Positions 15,873-23,808 of a stretch of DNA of 64,000 nt are shown piece after piece (the stretch's first letter is position 1; the number at the start of each line of letters is the position of its first letter). Location of the stretch: contig JAFQVV010000026.1 of the NCBI GenBank assembly GCA_017407835.1, forward strand, positions 124,001 through 188,000. The letters run 5' to 3'. A model generated the notes under the pieces. It made no database searches. It was not told where the DNA came from and saw nothing but the letters and a program-made list of their open reading frames with translations. Origin of the DNA: Clostridia bacterium (GTDB taxonomy: Bacteria > Bacillota > Clostridia > Oscillospirales > CAG-272). The position numbers and the translations under genes are program-made.

Positions 15873-16802
15873 TTATTTGGCAAATCCGCGGTCAATGCCG
15901 TCGGCAAGCGCCTCGGCGATTTTCTGCTGCCAGGCATCATCGAGCATATTGGCAGCATCGGTAGGATTGGAAGCAAATCCTATCTCGACCAGAACAGCGG
16001 GCATGGTGACATTGCGCAGTACATAATAGGCGCTGTCGTCCGGCATTTCCTTGAGCAGCGGTGCTTTCGGCGCATCGGGAAGGGCAAGTGTGAGAGCATC
16101 GACAAAATTTTGTGCCAGACGGGTGATGGCGGTGTTGTCCTCACCGGTGATGGATTGAAAATAAACACGAGAGCCTTGTACCGAAGAATCTTCAAAGGTG
16201 TCACCGTGGATCGAGAGGTAAAAGACGGCATCGGTTTGATTTGCATACGCGGTGCGTTTGGCAAGGCCGAAAAGATACTGTTCTCCGACCGGTGCATCGT
16301 CGGGAATATCGTTTGTATCATGCGTCATAACGACCGAATAGCCGCGTGCCAGCAAAAGATCACGAAGCTTGAGTCCAATCGAGAGGGTTATGTCCTTTTC
16401 GGTATAATCGCCGAGATATTCGGTTGTGGCACCCGGATCATCATAGCCGTGTCCGGGATCGATGCAGATCGTAATTTTATCCGATATGGTCGGCGGCGCA
16501 GTTGTCTGCGGCGCGGTTGTTTGCACGGGAGTGCCGGTATTTTCGGGATCTGTTTGCGGGGAAAGTGTGGTTTCGTTTGTGTCAAGCGAGGTTTGCTGTC
16601 CGCTGCGATGAAGGGCGACAGAGATTAAAACGACAGTCAAAATTACGAAAAGGGCTGCAAAGGTGAGAATTGCCAGACGGCGATGTAATTGCTGCTGCTT
16701 CTTTCTTCGCAAATATTCCTGACGGCGCATCCATTCTTCGCGTGTGAGCTTTCTCTGCGGAGGACGATGCGGAGGTTGGTAGGGGGGACGTTGAGGATTC
16801 AT
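15873..16802 (-). CDS. N-acetylmuramoyl-L-alanine amidase (Amidase_3), membrane anchored
   Basis: The 309-residue protein has a basic Pro/Gln-rich cytoplasmic N-terminus, one membrane segment (about 43-63), a Thr/Pro-rich linker (about 75-105) and an Amidase_3 domain. Zinc ligands and catalytic Glu are seen in CIDPGHGYDDPG, YLSIHGDTF and LVEIGFASNP. It cuts between muramic acid and the stem peptide. The spore-germination enzyme CwlD has a similar layout, so a sporulation role is possible. ATG 16802 is preferred (GGAG six bases upstream) to an earlier in-frame start at 16835. Confidence 0.88.
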   Translation of the reverse strand: MNPQRPPYQPPHRPPQRKLTREEWMRRQEYLRRKKQQQLHRRLAILTFAALFVILTVVLISVALHRSGQQTSLDTNETTLSPQTDPENTGTPVQTTAPQTTAPPTISDKITICIDPGHGYDDPGATTEYLGDYTEKDITLSIGLKLRDLLLARGYSVVMTHDTNDIPDDAPVGEQYLFGLAKRTAYANQTDAVFYLSIHGDTFEDSSVQGSRVYFQSITGEDNTAITRLAQNFVDALTLALPDAPKAPLLKEMPDDSAYYVLRNVTMPAVLVEIGFASNPTDAANMLDDAWQQKIAEALADGIDRGFAK

Positions 16803-16833
16803 GTGTCTCTCCAATCGATATATTCTCCGTATC

Positions 16834-16862
16834 ATGATATCATAAAATCAAAAAATGTGCAA
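16834..16862 (-). promoter_or_regulatory. Probable sigma-A promoter of the amidase gene
   Basis: On the minus strand: TTGCAC (16862-16857), 17-base spacer, TATCAT (16839-16834), about 30 bases before the start. Confidence 0.6.
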
Positions 16863-16974
16863 GAGAAAATTTAAGAATTGATTAAATTTACCAAAAAAGC
16901 AGAGAAATATCGGGTTTTTACTCCTGAAAACAATGGAGATTTTCGTGAAAATAACCAAAATAGACAAAGAAGCC

Positions 16975-17003
16975 TTGACAAAACCTGCTTGCTCGTGTAT
17001 AAT
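16975..17003 (+). promoter_or_regulatory. Consensus sigma-A promoter of the secreted ricin/Ig-like protein gene
   Basis: TTGACA (16975-16980), 17-base spacer, TATAAT (16998-17003), an exact consensus. Transcription should start near 17010, leaving a leader of about 140 bases with two hairpins (ATTTGCC/GGCAAAT near 17050-17088; CCGT/ACGG near 17103-17115). Confidence 0.8.
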
Positions 17004-17148
17004 ATAGCCGTATTTGTGCGCTATGCCATAGTTGCGCACATTTTACCGATTTGCCATTTTCCCGTATTCCCGAAATGGGGCAAATCAAAATTGAACGACC
17101 TTCCGTGCAGTACGGCAGGCCGATCATTATGTTGGAGTGTATTAAATC

Positions 17149-18648
17149 ATGCATTGTATTTCATGCCATATTAAGCGTTTAGCCGCGCTTGGCTTGTCTC
17201 TGCTGATGCTGCTTTCCTGTTTTGGTATTTATGCAGCTGCAGCAGAACAAAATTCCGCTGCATCAACCGCAGATGTATCTGCGCAAGAGGCCTTGGCGGA
17301 AGGCTATTATCGTATTCGCAATCTCGGCACGGGCAAATATCTTGATACTTATGATTTGCTTTATGATCCAAAGGGAACTGCCTATTTGGATAAATCGACA
17401 GGTCAGAACGGTCAGGATTTCCTCGTTACCCCTCTGCCGGACGGCAACTATACGATTGTCGGACAGAGTGACGGCGCAAAATATGCGCTCAGTTATTCTT
17501 CCGGTTCATATTTGACCAAGCGTGCAAACCCTGCACAGACCGAGACCTTTGAAATTCTGCCCTTTGATAACGGTGCCTATTTGATTATCCCGGCGTATTC
17601 TGAGAACAGTTTGCATGTTCTCACTGCTTCCAGTGACAAAACATATCACGGATATAACTATATCATTTCGTTTCCTTACATTGAAGATGCAACCCAGTAT
17701 TGGGTATTTGAACCTGTTCCGGTAACAAAAATTTCTCTTGCCTATACCCAGACGCGTGAGCGTCTTTGGTCGATTGGCACCTTCTATGCCGCACTTTCCC
17801 CGTATCCTTCCACTGCATTGAACATGACGTGGACCTCGGATAATGAGGAAGTTTTGATGATTGACAATACGGGTGAATATTGTACCATCGGTGTTGGTGT
17901 TGCCAATGTCACCGTCACTTGCGGGGGCGTGAGTGCAACAGTTCGCGTTGAGGTGCACGACAGTGATGCTTACGCATATTTCAGCCAGCATAACATTGCC
18001 AACAGCTATTGGAATGGATCCGCGCTCTCCGGCATTTACTTTACCGCGGGTGTGAGAAAGCGTTATGCCATTGACCGCTATAATCAAAACAGCGACTGGA
18101 TGGACGAGGGATGCGTGCTGACCGCAAATGCCATGCTGCTGCGCAATCTCGGTGCCACCTTGACCGAGGGATATGATTTCCGTTCCGGTCAGACAAATAA
18201 TCTTCCTGCCGATCCCTATACCGTTTCGCTTGCCAACACCGGAAATTACGGTGCGGCTTCGGCGAATGCCACCCTTTACGGCAATCCGATTCTGGTCAAT
18301 CATAATTTGATTGCAACCCGCTTCCGTGTCAACGGCAAAGCGCTTTCGGTTACACAGTATTACTATCCCTCGCTCAAGCAAATCAAAGAAGCGTTGGATG
18401 AACATCCCGAAGGTGTTGTGGTGGGGATGCGCCATGCTGTTTACGGCAGCCATTACTTCCTCTTTACCGAATGCGTGAATCCCGATGAAACCAATCCGAA
18501 CAAGTATAAATTCAAGGTTTGTGATCCCGCCGCCTACACGCTTTCGCAGGGGGATAACATTCCGTTTGAACAGTCATATTCCTATCTGAGTCTCGGTTAT
18601 CGTTACTCATGTGTAACTTGCATGCTTGTTTGGGATGTTGAAACATAA
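17149..18648 (+). CDS. Secreted protein: ricin-type lectin domain, Ig-like domain and C39-like peptidase domain
   Basis: A 499-residue exported protein. The signal peptide (about 1-31) ends near IYAAAA. Residues about 50-195 carry ricin-B-like repeats (GYYRIRNLGTGKYLD, YTIVGQSDG, YWVFEPV). Residues about 196-270 look like a bacterial Ig-like (BIG_2) domain (LNMTWTSDNEEVLMID ... GVANVTVTCGG). The C-terminal part (about 285-499) has DEGCVLTANAMLLRNLGA and later GSHYFLFTE, a Cys/His pair spaced as in C39-like cysteine peptidases; that catalytic reading is inference. It may bind glycans or wall polymers and cut a peptide bond. No sortase signal is present, so it is released or held by its lectin/Ig parts. 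It is a single gene under a consensus promoter. Confidence 0.65.
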   Translation: MHCISCHIKRLAALGLSLLMLLSCFGIYAAAAEQNSAASTADVSAQEALAEGYYRIRNLGTGKYLDTYDLLYDPKGTAYLDKSTGQNGQDFLVTPLPDGNYTIVGQSDGAKYALSYSSGSYLTKRANPAQTETFEILPFDNGAYLIIPAYSENSLHVLTASSDKTYHGYNYIISFPYIEDATQYWVFEPVPVTKISLAYTQTRERLWSIGTFYAALSPYPSTALNMTWTSDNEEVLMIDNTGEYCTIGVGVANVTVTCGGVSATVRVEVHDSDAYAYFSQHNIANSYWNGSALSGIYFTAGVRKRYAIDRYNQNSDWMDEGCVLTANAMLLRNLGATLTEGYDFRSGQTNNLPADPYTVSLANTGNYGAASANATLYGNPILVNHNLIATRFRVNGKALSVTQYYYPSLKQIKEALDEHPEGVVVGMRHAVYGSHYFLFTECVNPDETNPNKYKFKVCDPAAYTLSQGDNIPFEQSYSYLSLGYRYSCVTCMLVWDVET

Positions 18649-18683
18649 GTTAATCAATTAAAAAATCACTTGGAATAATTTTC

Positions 18684-18720
18684 AAAAAAGCGCCGCAACG
18701 TATAGTTGCAGCGCTTTTTT
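18684..18720. terminator. Two-way terminator between the secreted protein gene and clpC
   Basis: AAAAAAGCGC/GCGCTTTTTT with inner pairs GCAAC/GTTGC; A run on one side and T run on the other serve both strands. Confidence 0.8.
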
Positions 18721-18741
18721 GCATAAGTCTCGTGGCTTTGT

Positions 18742-21204
18742 TTATTGATTTTGCACCAAGCATAAATCCCGCTCACCGCTGAGTTCTTTCGATACAGTAA
18801 CAATTACCCGATCCCCCGAATGAATTTCTTCGCTGAGAAGTGCAGAGGCAAGGCGGTCTTCCACGCGGCTGACAATGACACGACGAAGTGGGCGAGCACC
18901 AAATTCTTCGCTCATTCCCTCATCGACGAGCAGATCAATCGCCTCGTCGGAGAAATTCAGCTCAATTCCTTGTGCACTGATGCGCGCAATCACACGCTCA
19001 AGCAGCAAACAGGCAATCTTTCGTAATGCCTCGCGGTCAAGGGGAGAAAATCGGATTACATCGTCAATGCGGTTGAGAAATTCAGGGCGGAATGCTTCGC
19101 GCAGCGCGGGAAGTTCGCGCGGATCGGATAGGGCAGGGTAACTCTGACGATTGAATCCCACAGGGGAGCGTTTATCATCGCGCGATGTGCCTAAATTGGA
19201 GGTCAGGATAATGACCGTATTGCGAAAATCCACGCGGCGTCCCTGGGCATCGGTCAGTTGTCCGTCTTCAAGAATTTGCAGCAGAAGATTGAAAATATCC
19301 GGATGTGCTTTCTCAATTTCATCAAAGAGAAGTACCGCATAAGGACGACGGCGAATTTGTTCGGTCAGATGTCCGCCCTCCTCATAACCGACATATCCCG
19401 GCGGAGAGCCGATCAGCTTGGATGCACTGTGCTTTTCCATATATTCGGACATATCCAGTCTGATCATGGCACTCTCGCTGCCGAACAGCGTTTCGGCAAG
19501 TGCGCGGGAAAGCTCGGTTTTGCCTACGCCGCTTTGCCCGAGGAATAAAAACGAACCGATGGGACGGCGAGGATCTTTGATGCCGATTCGTCCGCGTCGA
19601 ATGGCACGAGCGACCGCGCCGACGGCATCATCCTGCCCGATGACACGCCCGCGAAGCTCCTCCTCCAGAGAGAGCAGACGAGCGCTTTCTTCTTCCAACA
19701 GGCGGCAAACCGGGATGGATGTTTGCTGCGTGATGATTTGGGCAATATCTTCGGCATTGATCGATCTGCCGTCCGCATCATTTGCCGTATCCCATGCAGC
19801 TTTGGCCTCCCGATATTCCGCACGGGCGGCATTTTCTTCATCGCGCAGTTTGGCCGCCAGCTCAAAGTTTTGCATGGTGATGGCGCTTTCCTTTTCGGCA
19901 GACAACCGATGCAGCTTTTCCTCCATATGCCGAAGCATGGGAGGTGTGGTAAAGGCAAGCATCCTCTGCTTTGCCGAGGCCTCATCGATCAAATCGATTG
20001 CTTTATCGGGTAAGAAACGATCGGGCAGATAGCGGACGGACAGACTGACCGCTGCTTCCAGTGCGTCATCTTCGATCCGCAATCCGTGGTGAAGCTCAAA
20101 TTTCTCCCGAAGGCCTTGTAAAATGCGGAGTGTATCCTCTTCACTCGGTTCGTTGACCATAATGGGCTGAAAGCGTCGTTCAAGGGCAGCATCTTTTTCA
20201 ATGTGACGTCGATATTCGGTGATGGTCGTCGCGCCGATCAGCTGCATCTCGCCGCGTGCCAGCGCCGGTTTGATGATGTTCGCGGCATCAATTGCCCCCT
20301 CAGCCCCCCCGGCACCGATGATGGTGTGAATCTCATCCACAAACAGAATAATACGAGGATTGCGCATCACCTCTTCCATTACACTTTTCATCCGCTCCTC
20401 AAACTCACCGCGATATTTGGCCCCCGCAATCATTGCCGGAATATCCAAGGTAATGATTTGCTTGTCATTGAGCTGTTCGGGGACATTCTTTTCTGCGATG
20501 CGCTGCGCCAACCCCTCAATCACTGCGGTTTTGCCAACCCCGGGCTCACCGATCAGACAGGGATTGTTTTTCGTGCGCCTGGACAAGGTTTGGATGACAC
20601 GTTCGGTTTCGGTTGTGCGTCCGATGACGGGATCCAGCTTGCCTTCGCGTGCGAGTGCGGTCAGATCACGCCCAAAACTGCGCAGAGCAGGGAACGCGGC
20701 AAGTTCTCCCGACCGTTTTTGCTCTTTTTTCTCGCTTTCTTTGCTTTTTCCCATATCTCCGGCGGGAAGTGTACTGCCGAAAAAGCCGAGAATTTCATTC
20801 TGCAAATCGGGAATGCTGATGCGCAGAACCTGCAGAATGCGCAGTGCGGCAGAATCTCGTTCGGTTAGAATGGCAAGCAGCAAATGCTCGGTTCCGATAC
20901 AGTTGCTGCCGCTTCGATCAGCTTCGTTGGCCGCCGATTCAATAATACGGCGAGTCCGTGGCGTCATATCGGCGGGTGTGATATGTGTAGGCGAGCCAAC
21001 GCCGGATGCATCACCGATGGCGGCACGAATCTGCTCAGCCGTGATTCCTCGCGCCAACAGCAGCTTGGCAGAAACCGAATCGGGCTCAAGTGAGAGCGCC
21101 AGCAACAAATGTTCGCTGCCGATGTAGGTGTGCCCAAACTCTCTGGCGGCAATCAGCGCACCCTCCAGTGCATGCTCAGCTTTTTGTGTAAAGCGGTTTT
21201 TCAT
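18742..21204 (-). CDS. clpC: ATP-dependent Clp protease ATP-binding subunit ClpC
   Basis: The 820-residue AAA+ unfoldase has two N-terminal Clp repeats (about 1-145), a first ATPase domain with GEPGVGKT (219-226) and DEIHTIIGAGG, a coiled middle region with a UVR motif (MQNFELAAKLRDEE, about 440), and a second ATPase domain with GQSGVGKTE and LLFDEIEKAHPD. The UVR-type middle region identifies ClpC rather than ClpB or ClpA. It feeds unfolded proteins to ClpP. Unusually for Bacillota it stands alone: no ctsR, mcsA or mcsB neighbours and no CtsR heptad repeat upstream are visible. Confidence 0.93.
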   Translation of the reverse strand: MKNRFTQKAEHALEGALIAAREFGHTYIGSEHLLLALSLEPDSVSAKLLLARGITAEQIRAAIGDASGVGSPTHITPADMTPRTRRIIESAANEADRSGSNCIGTEHLLLAILTERDSAALRILQVLRISIPDLQNEILGFFGSTLPAGDMGKSKESEKKEQKRSGELAAFPALRSFGRDLTALAREGKLDPVIGRTTETERVIQTLSRRTKNNPCLIGEPGVGKTAVIEGLAQRIAEKNVPEQLNDKQIITLDIPAMIAGAKYRGEFEERMKSVMEEVMRNPRIILFVDEIHTIIGAGGAEGAIDAANIIKPALARGEMQLIGATTITEYRRHIEKDAALERRFQPIMVNEPSEEDTLRILQGLREKFELHHGLRIEDDALEAAVSLSVRYLPDRFLPDKAIDLIDEASAKQRMLAFTTPPMLRHMEEKLHRLSAEKESAITMQNFELAAKLRDEENAARAEYREAKAAWDTANDADGRSINAEDIAQIITQQTSIPVCRLLEEESARLLSLEEELRGRVIGQDDAVGAVARAIRRGRIGIKDPRRPIGSFLFLGQSGVGKTELSRALAETLFGSESAMIRLDMSEYMEKHSASKLIGSPPGYVGYEEGGHLTEQIRRRPYAVLLFDEIEKAHPDIFNLLLQILEDGQLTDAQGRRVDFRNTVIILTSNLGTSRDDKRSPVGFNRQSYPALSDPRELPALREAFRPEFLNRIDDVIRFSPLDREALRKIACLLLERVIARISAQGIELNFSDEAIDLLVDEGMSEEFGARPLRRVIVSRVEDRLASALLSEEIHSGDRVIVTVSKELSGERDLCLVQNQ

Positions 21205-21304
21205 TTTTCTTTCCTCTTTTCTTCTGCGAAAGATGTCTTTGCTTCTATTTTAACGCAAACTGAGGAAAAAATGTGTCACAATTGAGGGGAGAACGAATTT
21301 CTCT

Positions 21305-21844
21305 TCATTCGTCTCGGTTAACCAAGAGATTATATTCTTTTGCAAGTGTATCCCATGTGAGCCGATCAACCTGGCCGCTTTGCGCCAATCCATTCTTTTT
21401 TTGATAGATGCGAATTGCCGATTCGGTCGCACCGTCATAGCGAATCCCATCAGAAAAATCACCGAGATCATCGTGCACCAAACGAAGTGTGCGCAGCATG
21501 TGATGCAGAATGCCCACAAGTTCGCTCTCTTCGCCGAAGGGGATAATATAGTTGTCGATACGTGGGAAAGGAGAAATGGGCACAGGGCGGCTGTGTGCCT
21601 GTCTGGAGAGGAGATGCGCACCGTAGAGACGATCCCAGGTTAAACGATCCGCTTTTCCGGTGACGGGAAGACGATAAAGCCGCTGGAAAATTTCCAGCGC
21701 ACGCCGCGTATCTTCATCAAAAATTCCGCTTACCGCGACAAACGGGAGTTCATCTTCGAAAAATGCCAGCTGATCCAGAAAAGTTTGCAGCTGTCGAACA
21801 GCTTCTTCGGTTTGCTCGGGGGTGATATTTGGATTTTCGTTCAT
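21305..21844 (-). CDS. Small protein with two peptidoglycan-binding-like domains
   Basis: The 179-residue protein contains two PG_binding_1-type repeats (about 13-73 and 100-170), recognised by the ending motifs PVTGKADRLTWDRLY and SGQVDRLTWDTLAKEY and by the D/T-R-x-A-x-x-x-[FY]Q pattern. It has no signal peptide or enzymatic domain. It follows the larger peptidoglycan-binding gene by nine bases and is the last of three leftward genes. A structural role in the spore cortex or coat is likely but not shown. Confidence 0.75.
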   Translation of the reverse strand: MNENPNITPEQTEEAVRQLQTFLDQLAFFEDELPFVAVSGIFDEDTRRALEIFQRLYRLPVTGKADRLTWDRLYGAHLLSRQAHSRPVPISPFPRIDNYIIPFGEESELVGILHHMLRTLRLVHDDLGDFSDGIRYDGATESAIRIYQKKNGLAQSGQVDRLTWDTLAKEYNLLVNRDE

Positions 21845-21853
21845 TGTTCCTCC

Positions 21854-23251
21854 TTATTCCACCGTGAACCCGGGGAACTGTCCTTCGCGCAGTTGGCTTC
21901 CCCGATAAAGATCTTCATATAGGCTCGTAATTGCGTTCCATGTTGTTGCGGCAACTCGCCCGCTGACGGGAATGCCGAACCGCTCTTGAAAAGCCCTGAC
22001 CGCCGCTTCGGTTTGGGCACCGAACAACCCTGTTACGTTGACTGTGGGGATCTCGGTGTAGGTCTGTGCAATGTAATTGAGATACTCCTGCATGAGGCGG
22101 ACGCGTTCGGATTGCGCACCAACTACCAGCGGAATGCCGTTGTAAGGCTCTGTAATGCGCTCGGTCTCTCCCGGCGGGAGAATATCCAGTACGCCTCGAT
22201 AAGCGTTATACAAGGTTCGCCAAGTTTCCACACCGACGATTCCGTCGACGGGAAGACCGTAAATTTGCTGTACAGCACGCACAGCAGCTGTAGTTGCAGG
22301 ACCAAACACCCCATCAATTTCCACAGGCGGAATCTCAGTGTTGAATCGGCCAAGATAGGCGAGATAATATTGCAGCTCGCGCACGCCGATTCCGGTATCT
22401 CCCTCACGCAGAACTGACGGGAATTGTCCGGTTACTTCGTCAGGCGAAATTCCCTCCGAGTTGAGATCGTTGAGTTTTTTGATGCCGTTGTAGATGTATT
22501 GGATGCGATACCATGTTGCGCGTCCAATAATACCGTCGGGGGTGAGATCGAAGATCTCTTGGAAACGCCGAACAGCATCTTCGGTGTCGTAGCTGAAAAA
22601 TCCGTTGGTATCGGCAATTTTGGGGATGGAGGGATAGTTGTTTGAAATGCGGTTGAGCCGAATTTGGATTGTTCTCACATCATCACCCGTGCTGCCGAGA
22701 CGAAGGGGATAGGGCGGGAGACTTTCAGTAATTCCCCGAACGGGAGCGTTGTTGACGATGTCGAGATCATCGCCGTAATAATAGGTCAAAATCTGATAGG
22801 GTGTATATCCGCGGTTCGCAAGATCGACCGAGCCCCATTGTGAAAGTCCGCCGGGACAGGTGACGGTGGTTCCGTCGCAATATTGTGCAAAAAGCGGCTC
22901 GATATTTCCGCTTCGGCGCAGATAATCGTTGAAAATATCATCGACGATTTGACTGATATTCTCGAAGATATCCCGTCCGTTGACAAAAGATTGGTCAATT
23001 GCCGTGGAGTTGGTGATGTCAAAGTCATAGCCGCGTGCACGGTAATATTCGGTGTAGATGCGATTGAGGGCATATGAGATCTGTGCGTAAATATTTGCCC
23101 GCAGTGCGTTCTCGGGCCAAGTGGGATAAATTTCGCTCGAAGCGACATTTTTGATGTAATCAGGAAATGAAACCGTTACATTGGGCGCAGATGAATCGGG
23201 AGCCCCAAGATGTACGGTGATCGTTTCGGGGATATAGGGAAGCTCGGGCAT
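21854..23251 (-). CDS. SpoIID-like domain protein with three peptidoglycan-binding repeats
   Basis: The 465-residue product has an N-terminal region (about 1-170) resembling SpoIID/LytB (FPDYIKNVASSEIYPTWPEN, then CPGGLSQWGSVDLANRGYTP), followed by three PG_binding_1 repeats (about 183-255, 284-356, 378-450), each closing on a [IV]xGxx[TG]xxTW pattern. SpoIID proteins are lytic transglycosylases active during engulfment; here the domain is short and lacks a signal peptide, so it may bind rather than cut. ATG 23251 has AAAGGAG six bases upstream; a GTG at 23266 lies inside that site. Confidence 0.72.
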   Translation of the reverse strand: MPELPYIPETITVHLGAPDSSAPNVTVSFPDYIKNVASSEIYPTWPENALRANIYAQISYALNRIYTEYYRARGYDFDITNSTAIDQSFVNGRDIFENISQIVDDIFNDYLRRSGNIEPLFAQYCDGTTVTCPGGLSQWGSVDLANRGYTPYQILTYYYGDDLDIVNNAPVRGITESLPPYPLRLGSTGDDVRTIQIRLNRISNNYPSIPKIADTNGFFSYDTEDAVRRFQEIFDLTPDGIIGRATWYRIQYIYNGIKKLNDLNSEGISPDEVTGQFPSVLREGDTGIGVRELQYYLAYLGRFNTEIPPVEIDGVFGPATTAAVRAVQQIYGLPVDGIVGVETWRTLYNAYRGVLDILPPGETERITEPYNGIPLVVGAQSERVRLMQEYLNYIAQTYTEIPTVNVTGLFGAQTEAAVRAFQERFGIPVSGRVAATTWNAITSLYEDLYRGSQLREGQFPGFTVE

Positions 23252-23266
23252 GGCGGCTCCTTTCAC

Positions 23267-23683
23267 TCAAAGTTGCTGATTTTCGCTCTCAAAGAAACGG
23301 TTGTCATTGGGAGAGTCATTCCCCTCGCGGCCGTTTCGGCTGAGCGGAATCAGTTCAACCGGCTGGATGGCGGTAATTTGATCAAAGATGGGGACATTTT
23401 GATAGGTGTTGACTGCATACCCCGGAGCGGAAACCTCAATGTTATAGGTGGCATAAGGAATGGCTCCCGCATTGGGGGCGTCACTCAATGCGCCGGGCAT
23501 GGTCGGCAGTGCGACACGCTCGGTTAGTCCGTCCCGATTGGTTTTCCTTGAAATGAGAACGCCCGATTGTTCGGGCGTGTTCCCGCGAATGTGTACAGCG
23601 GCATCGGCGACAGGCAGCGCACCGCCTGCAGTGAAAGCGCGGATGATGAGATATCCGATCCCCGACAAAGCTTGCTCTTGCAT
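23267..23683 (-). CDS. Carboxypeptidase-regulatory-like (beta-sandwich) protein of unknown function
   Basis: This 138-residue protein looks like a single Ig/transthyretin-like domain of the carboxypeptidase-regulatory type: GYLIIRAFTAGGALPVADAAV, then TNRDGLTERVALP and YNIEVSAPGYA, followed by a polar Asn/Glu-rich tail. There is no signal peptide. A strong AAAGGAGG at eight bases marks the start. It is first of three genes, the other two carrying peptidoglycan-binding domains, and its stop is 15 bases before the next start. Probably a structural partner. Confidence 0.55.
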   Translation of the reverse strand: MQEQALSGIGYLIIRAFTAGGALPVADAAVHIRGNTPEQSGVLISRKTNRDGLTERVALPTMPGALSDAPNAGAIPYATYNIEVSAPGYAVNTYQNVPIFDQITAIQPVELIPLSRNGREGNDSPNDNRFFESENQQL

Positions 23684-23760
23684 CAGTTTTTCCTCCTTTT
23701 CGATAGCCCATTTAGGCTGGCTGTCGTCAGTTTATGCGCCGAGCAGGAAGGGTGTGAAAA

Positions 23761-23789
23761 ATCCCCGCATGCCGTTGGCATGCGGGGAT
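23761..23789 (-). terminator. Terminator of the SpoIID/LytB gene
   Basis: ATCCCCGCATGCC / GGCATGCGGGGAT with a three-base loop, followed on the minus strand by TTTTTC. Confidence 0.8.
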
Positions 23790-23808
23790 GCATATAGAAT
23801 TGCTTTGG

